This document shows, in pieces, positions 33,644-42,197 of a stretch of 64,000 bases of DNA. The first letter of the stretch is position 1; each line of letters opens with the position of its first letter. The position numbers and the translations under genes were made by a program. This DNA comes from Burkholderia cepacia. Its GTDB lineage: Bacteria > Pseudomonadota > Gammaproteobacteria > Burkholderiales > Burkholderiaceae. The DNA lies in contig NZ_LDWR01000023.1 of NCBI RefSeq assembly GCF_001039005.1, positions 50,724 through 114,723 of the forward strand, given 5' to 3'. The notes beneath the pieces were generated by a model. The model searched no databases. It was given only the letters and a program-made list of their open reading frames with translations, and was not told the DNA's origin.

Positions 33644-36028
33644 ATGACCATCCGTCATCGCATTACGCTGCTAGTCGTCCTGACCTTCTTCGCGCTGTCC
33701 GCGATCGGCATCTATGCCGTGTACCAGACACGCAAGAGCGCGTCCGAGGTGCGTCAGGTCACCCAGGGAATCGTGCCGAGCGCGCTCGCGTCGGCGGATC
33801 TCGTCGCCGATGTGAAGAACATCCAGATCGCGACGATGACGCTCGTCTACGCGCCCGACGCGAACACCGCCGCGCAGGCGCGCGACGAGCTGAAGGCCAA
33901 GCAGGGCGCACTGCGCGCCGCGCTCGACGTGCAGGCGAAGTCGGCGGTCGGCCGCGCGCAGGAAGGCCTCGTCACGCAGGCGAAGGACAGCGTCGCGAAC
34001 TATTTCGCGGCGATCGACGACACCGTGAAGATGAAGACGGACGGCAAGCCCGAAATGGCGCAGGCCTACCTGTTCGCGAACGTCGCGCAGTATCGCGACG
34101 AACTCGAAAGCATCGTCGACACGCTGCGCGTCGAGAAGAACCGCCAGAAGGACGACGCGATCAGCGCGCTGAACGGGATGCTCGCGACGACGGCGACCGC
34201 GATCGCGGGTGTCGCCGGCACGGTGATCGTGCTGCTGACCGCACTCGGCTTCGTGCTGTATCGCCAGATCACGCGCCCGCTGATCCGGATGCAGACGATG
34301 ATGAGCGAGATCGCGACGAGCCAGGATTTCACGCGCCGCGTGCCGGTGGGCCGGATGGACGAGATCGGCCATTCGATCGTCGCGTTCAACGGGATGATCG
34401 AGAAGATCCAGGAGAACGCCGCGCAGCTCAAGCAGAAGACGGCGGACATCCAGGCGATGCTGCAGAACATGCAGCAGGGGATCCTGACCGTCGTCGAAGG
34501 CGGCGTCGTGCATGCGGAGTATTCCGCGTACCTCGAAACCATCTTCGAGACGAGCGACATCGCCGGCCGCGACCTGATGGCGCTCGTGTTCGACGATTCG
34601 GGGATCGGCTCCGACGCGCGTTCGCAGGTCGATGCGGCCGTGCACGCATGCCTGGGCGAAGACAGCATGAACTTCGAGTTCAACGCGCACCTGCTCGTCA
34701 ACGAAGTCGCGAAGCGGATGCCGGACGGCCGCGAGAAGTGGCTCGACCTGAGCTGGTCGGCGATCACCGACGAGACCGACACGGTCGTGCGCCTGATGCT
34801 GTGCGTGCGCGACGTGACGGAGATTCGCGAGCTGACCGCGCAGGCTGGCGAGCAACAGCGCCGCCTCGAGATGATCGGCGAGATTTTGTCGATCAGCCAG
34901 GACAAGTTCCACGACTTCGTGCACAGCGCGAAGGGCTTCCTCAGCGAGAACGAGCGGATGATCCGCCAGCACGAGCGCGTCGATCACTCGATCGTCGCGG
35001 CGCTGTTCCGCAACATGCACACGATCAAGGGCAACGCGCGCACGTACAGCCTCCAGCACCTGACCAACATCGTTCATGAGGCGGAGCAGGCGTACGAGTC
35101 GCTGCGCCGTGCGGATGGCGGCCCCGAGTGGAACCGCGACGCGCTGATGGACGACCTGGCCCGCGTGCGCGAGGCGGTCGAACATTACGCGACGATCAAC
35201 GCGGTCACGCTCGGCCGCAGCGGCGAACCGGCGCAGGGCGGGGCCGATTACCTGATGGTCGAACGCGCGCATATCAGCGAGAGCCTGCGCGTGCTCGACG
35301 GCGCCGATCCGGCGAACGTAGCGGACTGGCACGCGGCGCGTGATTCCGTGCGCCGCATGCTGAGCCAGCTCGGCACGCAGGGCATCGGCGACGCGCTCGG
35401 CGGCGTGATCGAGTCGCTGCCGTCGCTCGCGGCCGAACTCGGCAAGCCGGCGCCCGTCGTGCATATCGACAGCCACGGCCATCGCGTGCGCAGTGAGATC
35501 GGCGCGACGCTGAAGAACGTGTTCATGCACCTGCTGCGCAATTCGATCGATCACGGCATTGAATCGTCCGACGAGCGGCGTGCGGCCGGCAAGGCGGCGT
35601 CCGGCACGATCGACATCGCGGTCGGCGTGGGCAGCGACGAGCTGTGGTTCGTGCTCAGCGACGACGGCCGCGGCCTCGCGCTCGACCGGATTCGCGGCAT
35701 CGCGCACGAACGCGGCTGGATCGATGCGGACGACAACGCGGGGCTGTCCGACGAAGATGTGGCCGAGCTGATCTTCCGGCCGGGCTTCTCGACCGCGCAC
35801 GCGGTGACCGAAGTGTCGGGACGCGGCGTCGGCATGGACGCGGTACGCAACTTCCTGAAGCGCGACGGTGGCGATATCGCGCTGCGCTTCACCGACGATC
35901 ATGTCGGCGCACCGTATCGCGCGTTCGAGACGATCGTGTCGCTGCCGGCCCGCTTCGCGGCGGACGGCGCCGGTCACGACGCCGTGCACGAGCGCGCACG
36001 TATCGCGGATATCGGCGCGGCGGAGTGA
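33644..36028 (+). CDS. Membrane-bound CheA-like sensor histidine kinase with Hpt domain
   Basis: 794 residues. Order: TM1 (about 7-27), periplasmic four-helix-bundle sensor (about 30-180), TM2 (about 186-208), HAMP (about 208-262), a coiled coil and PAS-like region (about 262-400), a CheA-P1-like Hpt helix with phospho-acceptor His459 in MHTIKGNARTYS, and a CheA-type HATPase with N-box FMHLLRNSIDHGIESSDERR (about 627-646) and GRGVGMDAVRNFLKRDGGD (about 727). No CheW-like P5 domain and no receiver are seen at the C-terminus. It thus joins receptor and kinase in one chain. The next four genes encode MCP-like, CheX-like and CheY proteins. Signal and output are unknown. Confidence 0.85.
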   Translation: MTIRHRITLLVVLTFFALSAIGIYAVYQTRKSASEVRQVTQGIVPSALASADLVADVKNIQIATMTLVYAPDANTAAQARDELKAKQGALRAALDVQAKSAVGRAQEGLVTQAKDSVANYFAAIDDTVKMKTDGKPEMAQAYLFANVAQYRDELESIVDTLRVEKNRQKDDAISALNGMLATTATAIAGVAGTVIVLLTALGFVLYRQITRPLIRMQTMMSEIATSQDFTRRVPVGRMDEIGHSIVAFNGMIEKIQENAAQLKQKTADIQAMLQNMQQGILTVVEGGVVHAEYSAYLETIFETSDIAGRDLMALVFDDSGIGSDARSQVDAAVHACLGEDSMNFEFNAHLLVNEVAKRMPDGREKWLDLSWSAITDETDTVVRLMLCVRDVTEIRELTAQAGEQQRRLEMIGEILSISQDKFHDFVHSAKGFLSENERMIRQHERVDHSIVAALFRNMHTIKGNARTYSLQHLTNIVHEAEQAYESLRRADGGPEWNRDALMDDLARVREAVEHYATINAVTLGRSGEPAQGGADYLMVERAHISESLRVLDGADPANVADWHAARDSVRRMLSQLGTQGIGDALGGVIESLPSLAAELGKPAPVVHIDSHGHRVRSEIGATLKNVFMHLLRNSIDHGIESSDERRAAGKAASGTIDIAVGVGSDELWFVLSDDGRGLALDRIRGIAHERGWIDADDNAGLSDEDVAELIFRPGFSTAHAVTEVSGRGVGMDAVRNFLKRDGGDIALRFTDDHVGAPYRAFETIVSLPARFAADGAGHDAVHERARIADIGAAE

Positions 36029-36032
36029 CGAA

Positions 36033-36779
36033 GTGATCGTGCAGGCGTGGATGATTCAGGTTGCCGCCGCGCTGGCGGGCGGCGTTGTCGTCGCGGTGGT
36101 GGCGGCGGTCGCGTTTCGCGTGATGCGCAGGCGGCTCGTCGCGGCGATGGAACACGACGCGGATGCGTTGCGCGGCGCGCTCGAGGCGGCCGAGGCGCGC
36201 GCCGAACAGGCGGCGTCGGCGCATGCGGAAGCGGCCGATGCATGGACGCAACGCGAGGCCGAACTCGAGGATGCGCTGGCGCGCGAGGCGTCTGCGACCG
36301 GCGCGCAGCGCGACGCGCTGCAGGCGCTGTCGGCCGATCGCGCCGCGCTCGCGCAGCAGGCGATGAAGATCGCCGACGAAGCCGCGCGCCTGCGCGGGCT
36401 CGCCGGCACGTTCGAGCGCTGGCACGAGCAGATGATCTCGCTGACCACGCAGAACCAGGACATGCGCGCGAAGAACCAGGAACTGTCGGCGATCGTCGCG
36501 CACGTGTCGATCGTGTCGCTCAACGCGTCGATCGAGGCCGCGCGTGCCGGCACGGCCGGGCGCGGCTTCTCGATCGTCGCGAGCGAGGTGCGCGGGCTGG
36601 CCGCGCGCTCGCAGCAACTGTCGAACAGCTATCGCGATAGCCTGAACCGCAACGATCTCGTGACGGCTGCGACGTTCCAGGACATCCAGGCCGGCGGCAA
36701 GATGATCACGGCCGCGCTCGCGACCGTCGAGACGCTGGCCGGGCAACTGCACACGCGGATCGAAGGAGAGGCGGCGTGA
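36033..36779 (+). CDS. Short methyl-accepting-chemotaxis-like protein, membrane-anchored
   Basis: 248 residues with GTG start at 36033 (GGAG 7 bases upstream, four bases after the kinase stop); an ATG at 36051 is an alternative. One N-terminal membrane helix (about 8-30), a long Ala/Glu-rich coiled coil (about 35-125), then a segment like the tip of MCP signalling domains: NASIEAARAGTAGRGFSIVA, SEVRGLAARSQQLSNSYRD (about 168-206). No periplasmic sensor. It may tether or activate the upstream kinase, or act as a scaffold. It overlaps the next start by ATGA-type overlap (36776-36779). Confidence 0.75.
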   Translation: MIVQAWMIQVAAALAGGVVVAVVAAVAFRVMRRRLVAAMEHDADALRGALEAAEARAEQAASAHAEAADAWTQREAELEDALAREASATGAQRDALQALSADRAALAQQAMKIADEAARLRGLAGTFERWHEQMISLTTQNQDMRAKNQELSAIVAHVSIVSLNASIEAARAGTAGRGFSIVASEVRGLAARSQQLSNSYRDSLNRNDLVTAATFQDIQAGGKMITAALATVETLAGQLHTRIEGEAA

Positions 36780-37348
36780 TCAGCGCGCAGGCCAGGGCCG
36801 GCTTCGAGCGGATCTTTTTCGATGCGGCGCGTACGCGGCTCGCGTCCGGCGGCGCGTGCGACATCCGGCCGTCCGCGGCCGACGCACACGAGCCTGCGCG
36901 TGCCGCGTCGCGATCGAAACCGAAGGTGCCGGAGCACGTCGCGGTGCTGACGATATCCGCGCTGCATTTCCGCTTGCTGCTCGCGTTGCGCTTCAGCGAC
37001 GACGATGCGACGCGCCGCCGTTTCGCCGGCGCGACGGCGGGCACGAGCGGCCAGCGGCCGCTGCCCGAAGCGTTCATGGAAGTCGCGAACCTGTGCTGCG
37101 GCGCGATCAACCAGGCGCTGACCGTGCCGTTTCCCGATCTCGGGATGTCGACGCCTTACCTGCTGAGCGGCGCGAGCATCGACTACCTGCCCGCGCTCGC
37201 GCCCGATCACGTCGCCGCATACGACCTGACGCTCGACGGCGACGTGCGGGTCGGCGCGACGCTGTGCGTGTGCGCGAACGCGCCGGTCGATTTTCACATG
37301 CCGGACACGGCCACGGTGGATACCGGCGGTGAGCTCGAACTCTTCTGA
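36776..37348 (+). CDS. CheX-like protein with C-terminal GELELF tail
   Basis: 190 residues. About residues 100-160 match the CheX/CheC phosphatase fold, with the E-x2-N signature in FMEVANLCCGAINQALTVPF and LGMSTPYLLSGASI. An N-terminal extension (about 1-55) and a low-complexity linker precede it. CheX dephosphorylates CheY-P; here the target would be the CheY at 38360. The last six residues, GELELF, are the same as in the next protein, suggesting a shared docking tail. The function is inferred from family and context. Confidence 0.7.
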   Translation: MISAQARAGFERIFFDAARTRLASGGACDIRPSAADAHEPARAASRSKPKVPEHVAVLTISALHFRLLLALRFSDDDATRRRFAGATAGTSGQRPLPEAFMEVANLCCGAINQALTVPFPDLGMSTPYLLSGASIDYLPALAPDHVAAYDLTLDGDVRVGATLCVCANAPVDFHMPDTATVDTGGELELF

Positions 37349-37370
37349 CCGACCATTAGGAACCCTTGAC

Positions 37371-38330
37371 ATGACCGTAGACCAACCCGTCAGCAAGGTG
37401 CTCGTGCTCGATGACAGCCGCGCGCACGCCGATGCGATCAAGCGTTTCTGCGACGAGCACAACCTGGTCGGCCTGACCGTGCGGCGCAACCGGCTGCTGA
37501 AGGTGCTGCGCTCGAACATCGATCTCGGCGCGATTCTGCTGGCCGAGGATTACGGCGGCTCGCCGGCCGAGAGCGCGATCATCGCGACGCAGATCGACGC
37601 GCTGCGGCCCGAGCTGCCGATCATCCTTCGCCGCGAATCGCTCGCGTCGCGCGACGGGCTCCCCGACGCCCTGGCGCGGGTGGCGTGTGCGGCCTACGTC
37701 GCGGACGACATGACGCCGCTCAAGCGCGCGATCGACGAATACCTGTTCGGCCGGGACTACCCGAACGCGCTCGTGCGCGGCATCTCGGAGATCACCGAGG
37801 CGCGCATCGACAGCCTGTTTCCGGGCATGGCGATCGAGCACGACACGCCGTGCATCGTGCGCGACCAGATCATCTTCGGCGAAGTGTTCAGCCTGATCGC
37901 GCTCGAAAGCGCGTGGTGCCGCGGCTACATGCTGCTGCAGACGAGCGAGCAGCCGCTGCTCGACATGCTCGGCGGCACGCGCGACGACGGCCGCGCGCCC
38001 GATTTCCGCGACGTGAACAGCGTGCTCGGCGAGCTGACCAACCTCGTGTGGGGCGCGTTCAAGAACCGCTATCTCGGCGACGCCGAGGCACTGGCGCGCC
38101 ATCCGGTGCAGGTGCCGCTCGTCGTCAATCACAAGCAGAAATTCATTTCGTTCGGCGGCGACTGTCCGCAGCTCTGTTTCAAGTACCGGATGACCGACCC
38201 GGCATCGGGGCGCTCCGTCTGTCTCGACCAGCGTTTCGTGTTCAGCCTCAGCTGGTCGCCGGAGGATTTCCGCGAATCGGTGCAGGACGTGGGGCCGATG
38301 GTCGAATCGGGCGAACTCGAACTGTTTTGA
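37371..38330 (+). CDS. Degenerate receiver domain fused to CheX-like domain, GELELF tail
   Basis: 319 residues. The N-terminal 120 residues follow a response-regulator receiver (KVLVLDDSRAHADAIKRFCD with the acidic pair), but the expected acceptor position reads ILLAEDYGGS, so the canonical Asp appears shifted or lost and the domain may be a pseudo-receiver. The C-terminal part (about 135-310) is CheX-like with E-x2-N in VLGELTNLVWGAFKNRYL. It ends in GELELF like the preceding protein. Start 37371 has AGGAA upstream. Likely a phosphatase or adaptor in the same chemosensory pathway. Confidence 0.7.
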   Translation: MTVDQPVSKVLVLDDSRAHADAIKRFCDEHNLVGLTVRRNRLLKVLRSNIDLGAILLAEDYGGSPAESAIIATQIDALRPELPIILRRESLASRDGLPDALARVACAAYVADDMTPLKRAIDEYLFGRDYPNALVRGISEITEARIDSLFPGMAIEHDTPCIVRDQIIFGEVFSLIALESAWCRGYMLLQTSEQPLLDMLGGTRDDGRAPDFRDVNSVLGELTNLVWGAFKNRYLGDAEALARHPVQVPLVVNHKQKFISFGGDCPQLCFKYRMTDPASGRSVCLDQRFVFSLSWSPEDFRESVQDVGPMVESGELELF

Positions 38331-38359
38331 AGTCAGCAACAAGGAAAGGGGAATACGGC

Positions 38360-38725
38360 ATGGCAAAGATTCTGGTGGTCGACGATTCGGGCACGGTGCG
38401 CGACGAGGTCGCGGGCTTCCTGCGCAATCACGGGCTCGACGTCGCGACGGCGGTCGACGGCAAGGACGGGCTCGCGAAGCTCAAGGCGACGCCCGGCGTG
38501 CGCCTCGTGATCAGCGACGTGAACATGCCGAACATGGACGGCCTGACGATGGTCGAGAAGATCCGCGGCGAACTCGCGAACACGGCGGTCAACGTCGTGA
38601 TGCTGACGACCGAAAGCAGCCCGGCGATGAAGGAGCGCGGCAAGGCCGCCGGCGTGAAGGGCTGGATCGTGAAGCCGTTCAAGGGCGACGCGGTGCTCGA
38701 CGCGCTGAAGAAGCTCGCGGGCTGA
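38360..38725 (+). CDS. CheY-like single-domain response regulator
   Basis: 121-residue receiver domain with all key residues: acidic pair in ILVVDDSGTVRD, acceptor Asp in LVISDVNMPNMDGLTMVEKI (about residue 54), Thr in VVMLTTESSPAMKERGKAAG (about 84) and Lys in GWIVKPFKGDAVLDAL (about 106). No output domain. Probably the phosphoryl acceptor of the membrane CheA-like kinase. AAGGAAAGGGG stands 10-20 bases upstream. Last gene of the five-gene operon. Confidence 0.92.
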   Translation: MAKILVVDDSGTVRDEVAGFLRNHGLDVATAVDGKDGLAKLKATPGVRLVISDVNMPNMDGLTMVEKIRGELANTAVNVVMLTTESSPAMKERGKAAGVKGWIVKPFKGDAVLDALKKLAG

Positions 38726-38866
38726 CGCGCGCTTCGCGGGTGCGGGCCGGACGCCGGTTGCGCATTCAACGCAGCGGCTCGGGTTGCGCGGCCGCCGCGT
38801 TGTCTGATGCAACCGGCGCGCGCGGCGCGGGCGTCTGCCATTGCACGACGATCATCCCCGCGAAGC

Positions 38867-38968
38867 GATTCGTTTGAGTTCGCGCAGCACTGGCATGCGC
38901 GCCGGCACGGCGACGCCGCGCATGTCTGGCTGCGGCAGACGATCGCGCGCGTCGCGAGCGCGGAGTAG
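38867..38968 (+). pseudogene. Remnant of a LysR-type regulator C-terminus
   Basis: A 33-residue stretch ending in TAG reads DSFEFAQHWHARRHGDAAHV then WLRQTIARVASAE. This pattern (aromatic, WH-R-H-D-A-H-WLR) is typical of the last helix of LysR effector domains in Burkholderia. No start, HTH or effector core is found upstream, so it seems to be a relic of a deleted gene. The rest of the 38726-39101 gap shows no gene. Confidence 0.45.
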
Positions 38969-39101
38969 CGGAGGGAAGCGGCGGGCAGCGGCGCAATTTA
39001 CAGTGCCCCGCGATGCTCGTATCCTGCCGGATGCCGAGGGCGGCGTGCCTGCGCGTCATGCGCATCACGCCCGGCATCCACAACAATCAGGAACGGGACA
39101 G

Positions 39102-39575
39102 ATGCCAGTGAAAATCGATCATGCACCGCTCGCCCGCACCGCCGCGCAGCACACGGAGCTGCTGATCGCGAAAGGCGTCGTGTTCACCGTGGTGGGCACG
39201 TGCATGCTGATCGGCGACGTCATGTACGCGCAGTCGACGCGCGAGTTCCTGCGGACGTCGGTGGTCGTGCCGGGTCACGTCGTCAAGTTGAACGCGGGGC
39301 CGCATCATCCGGAAATCGCATTCACGACGCTCGCGGGCGAGCATGTCGAATACCCGCAGGGCGGCGACGTCAGTGTGGCGGACGGCGCGACGGTCGAGGT
39401 GCGCTACACGCCGGATGAACCCAGGACGAGCGCGCGAATGAATACGTTCGGCGCGATCTGGGGCACCGTGCTGACCCTCGGCGGGATGGGCGCCGTGTTT
39501 TTCCTCGCCGGTATCGGGCAGCTTTGGTCGGGCGTGCGCGCATGGCGCGGCGGGCGGAACCCGGTCGCGCGCTGA
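39102..39575 (+). CDS. DUF3592-type membrane protein
   Basis: 157 residues with two predicted membrane helices (about 22-44 and 121-145) enclosing a small beta-rich extramembrane domain (VVVPGHVVKLNAGPHHPEIA, EHVEYPQGGDVSVADGATVE, VRYTPDEPRTSARMN). The pattern of TM, beta-domain with YxP-D-P, TM fits DUF3592. Function unknown. AGGAACGGG lies upstream of the ATG at 39102; a longer frame upstream overlaps the LysR remnant and is not coding-like. Confidence 0.75.
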   Translation: MPVKIDHAPLARTAAQHTELLIAKGVVFTVVGTCMLIGDVMYAQSTREFLRTSVVVPGHVVKLNAGPHHPEIAFTTLAGEHVEYPQGGDVSVADGATVEVRYTPDEPRTSARMNTFGAIWGTVLTLGGMGAVFFLAGIGQLWSGVRAWRGGRNPVAR

Positions 39576-39591
39576 ATCGGTAGCCCGTTCG

Positions 39592-40473
39592 TTACCGGCC
39601 CGAGGGCGCGGCGGTCGCGAATTCGTCGACGACGGCTTCGATCACGGCCTGCACGCGTGCGGTCTTGTAGAGATCGGCATGCGCGACGAGCCACACGTCG
39701 AAATGATTGCATCGTCGCGGCATGAGGCGCACCAGTTCCGGCTCGGCTTCGGCGCGGAAGCACGGCAGCTCCGCGATGCCGAGGCCCGCAAGCGCGGCCT
39801 CGACCAGCATCATCGTCGACGATGTCTGGAACATCACGCGGCCGCGCGACGTCGATTCGCCGCACAGCGCATCCCACATCGTCGGCACCACCGGCTGCTG
39901 GTACATCACCAGATCGTGCCCTTCGAACGCACTGCCCGCGGCAGGTTCGCCACGCTCGGCCAGGTAGCGGCGCGATGCGTAGATGCCCGTTTCGAGATGC
40001 CCGAGCCGCCGGACGATCAGGTCCGGCGATTCCGGCCGCAACGTGCGAATCGCGAGATCCGCTTCGCGGCGCGTGAGATTGGCGATTTCCGCCGACGTCA
40101 CGCACACGACGTCGATACCGGCATGCCTGCGCCGCAAGCGGGCGATCGCGGGAATGACGAAACGCTTGCCGAGCGTGTCGGTCGTGGCGATGCGCACGGA
40201 CCCGGCAAGCTGCTCGTCGAGCCCCATGACACGTCGCTCGATGGTGAGAGACGCCCGTTCCATCGTTTCAGCGGGTTCGAGCAGCGCTTCGCCGGCAGGC
40301 GTCAGCACATAGAGGGCCGGGGTTCGAAGGAACAGGCGCGCGGAAAGCTCGTCTTCGAGCGCCGCGATCCGGCGTCCGACGGTCGCCTGGTCGACGTTCA
40401 GTTGTGCTGCAGCGCCCCGCAGCGTGCCGGCGCGGGCCAGGGCGAGGAAGAAGCGGGTGTTGTCCCAGTTCAT
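39592..40473 (-). CDS. LysR-family regulator divergent from an MFS transporter
   Basis: 293 residues from MNWDNTRFF. HTH at about 3-60 (FFLALARAGTLRGAAAQLNV, DQATVGRRIAALEDELSARL), then an effector domain. It is of the CrgA/small-subunit type by the N-terminal NWDNTRFFLALARAGT motif. Alternative ATGs at 40479 and 40491 exist. It faces the MFS gene across a 133-bp region containing TTTCTGCATC repeats, so it probably regulates that exporter. Confidence 0.88.
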   Translation of the reverse strand: MNWDNTRFFLALARAGTLRGAAAQLNVDQATVGRRIAALEDELSARLFLRTPALYVLTPAGEALLEPAETMERASLTIERRVMGLDEQLAGSVRIATTDTLGKRFVIPAIARLRRRHAGIDVVCVTSAEIANLTRREADLAIRTLRPESPDLIVRRLGHLETGIYASRRYLAERGEPAAGSAFEGHDLVMYQQPVVPTMWDALCGESTSRGRVMFQTSSTMMLVEAALAGLGIAELPCFRAEAEPELVRLMPRRCNHFDVWLVAHADLYKTARVQAVIEAVVDEFATAAPSGR

Positions 40474-40522
40474 GTGCATTAGCGGTTTCATCCGGCAGGG
40501 CGGTAGCGAGTGGCGGGGATGC

Positions 40523-40569
40523 ATTTCTGCATCACGTAAATGCGAAATTATCACTTTTCTGCATCGCGA
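40523..40569. promoter_or_regulatory. Candidate LysR sites in the LysR/MFS intergenic region
   Basis: ATTTCTGCAT (40523-40532) and ATGCGAAAT (40540-40548) form a near-perfect inverted repeat; TTTCTGCATC occurs twice as a direct repeat (from 40524 and from 40557), 33 bp apart. This pattern suits LysR recognition and activation sites. Confidence 0.45.
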
Positions 40570-40606
40570 GTGGTTCCTAGACTCTCGGCTTCAGCCTGGA
40601 GTTCTC

Positions 40607-42034
40607 ATGACCGATTGCACCTCTGCTTCCCTCGCCGCACCGCTGACGACGGCCGGTCGTCTGACGGCCCGCGAACGCCGCTTCACGCTTGCGCTCGTCG
40701 CGATCGGCATGTTCATGGCCGTGCTCGATACGACTATCGTCAACGTTGCGCTGCCGGCGATGCGCGCAAGCCTCGGCGCGACGGTCGCCGGGCTCGCGTG
40801 GATCGTCGATGCGTACACGCTCAGTTTCGCCGCGTTGATCCTCGCGGGCGGCGTCCTGTCCGACCGGTTCGGTGCGAAGCACGCCTATCTCGCCGGCCTC
40901 GCGCTCTTCATCGGCGCGTCGGCGGGATGCGGGTTCGCGTCCTCCGTGACCGTGCTCGTCGCTGCGCGATTCGTGCAGGGCGTGGGCGCGGCGCTCTTTC
41001 TGCCCGCGTCGCTGGCGATCGTGCGCAACACCTTCGATGTGCCGGCTGAGCGGGCGCGGGCGATCGCCGTCTGGGCGGGTATCGCATCCGTCGCCGCGTC
41101 GGTGGGGCCGGTGCTGGGCGGCGTGCTGGTGGAGGATTTCGGCTGGCGCAGCGCGTTCCTCGTCAACGTGCCGACCGGCGCGCTGGCGCTGGCCGGGGCG
41201 GCGGCGCTGGTTCGCGCGTCGGCCAGGCGTGACGCGCGGCGCTTCGACTGGGCCGGCCAGTTCGCCAGCGCCACGGCGCTCGGCGCGCTGTGCTTTGCCG
41301 CAATCGAGCTGCCGACGCGTGGTCCGGGCGCGGCTGAAGTCCTCGCCGCACTTCTGGTTGCCGCGCTCGCCGCCGCCGTGCTGATTGTCGTCGAGCGGCG
41401 CACCGCCGATCCGATGGTGCCGCTCGTGTGGTTTCGTAATCGCGTGTTCATTGCGATGAACGTGATGGGCACCCTCGTCTATGTCGGCTATTTCGGGTTG
41501 CTGTTCATCCTGAGCCTGTACCTGCACGGCAACCTCGGGCTGAATGCGCGGCAGACGGGGCTGATGCTGTTGCCGCTTGCATTGAGCCTGTCGCTCGGCA
41601 ACCTGTTGTCGGGCAAGCTGCTCGGGCGGGCCAGCGCGACGCAGCTGATGGCCGGCGGCCTTTTCCTCGCGACGTGCGCGGTTCCGGCGCTCGCGGCCGC
41701 GCTGACGATGCACGCGCCGTGGCCCGCGGCGTGGGCGGCGATGGCGGCATTCGGCACCGGGACCGCGTTGTCCGTGGCGCCGATGATCGCGACCGTGCTC
41801 GAACAGGTGCCGGCGGATGCGGCGGGTGTCGCATCGGGATTTCTCAATGCGGCAAGGCAGGCAGGGAGCCTGCTCGGCGTCGCAATCGCCGGCGCCGCGA
41901 CGATGCTGTTGCCGAATCTGATGGCGGCGCTGCGGGCGGTCGCGGTGCTCGGCTTTGCCACGTATGCAGCGGCGGTGCTGGTCGCGCTGATCGCAGGCGC
42001 GAGCATGGGGAAGCTTGCGCAGCGGCACCCGTAA
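40607..42034 (+). CDS. MFS multidrug exporter, DHA2 (EmrB/QacA) type
   Basis: 475-residue drug:H+ antiporter with about 14 membrane segments. Motif D1 LDTTIVNVALPAM (about 40-52), motif A GGVLSDRFGAKHAYL (about 83-97), motif C ASVGPVLGGVLVED (about 163-176). GGAG lies 8 bases before the ATG at 40607. Likely exports a toxic or signalling compound; no partner membrane-fusion gene is present here, so it may work across the inner membrane only. Confidence 0.9.
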   Translation: MTDCTSASLAAPLTTAGRLTARERRFTLALVAIGMFMAVLDTTIVNVALPAMRASLGATVAGLAWIVDAYTLSFAALILAGGVLSDRFGAKHAYLAGLALFIGASAGCGFASSVTVLVAARFVQGVGAALFLPASLAIVRNTFDVPAERARAIAVWAGIASVAASVGPVLGGVLVEDFGWRSAFLVNVPTGALALAGAAALVRASARRDARRFDWAGQFASATALGALCFAAIELPTRGPGAAEVLAALLVAALAAAVLIVVERRTADPMVPLVWFRNRVFIAMNVMGTLVYVGYFGLLFILSLYLHGNLGLNARQTGLMLLPLALSLSLGNLLSGKLLGRASATQLMAGGLFLATCAVPALAAALTMHAPWPAAWAAMAAFGTGTALSVAPMIATVLEQVPADAAGVASGFLNAARQAGSLLGVAIAGAATMLLPNLMAALRAVAVLGFATYAAAVLVALIAGASMGKLAQRHP

Positions 42035-42197
42035 CGCGCGCAAGCCGAGGCGCCGCCGTGCGGCGGTGCGCAGGCATGCTGGCCGTCCCGGCTGGACGTC
42101 GCGCGCAATGTGGAGGACGATTCGTGATCATGTCAGTCGCGAACGCGGGCGCGTGCCGCCCGTGTGCGCCCGATCGAAACCCGTCGAGCGGAACATC

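Noticed and set aside
37331..37348. GELELF tails as DNA sliding-clamp binding motifs (QLxLF-like).
   Set aside because: The proteins are chemosensory and the motif lacks the required Gln; a docking role in signalling is more likely.
38766..39086. A minus-strand frame of 106 codons in the gap after the CheY gene.
   Set aside because: No start signal, Arg/Ala-rich noise composition and no family likeness; the plus-strand LysR-like tail explains part of the region better.
42035..42197. A short open frame before the hydratase as an N-terminal extension.
   Set aside because: No ribosome binding site, and the family starts at the ATG at 42198.
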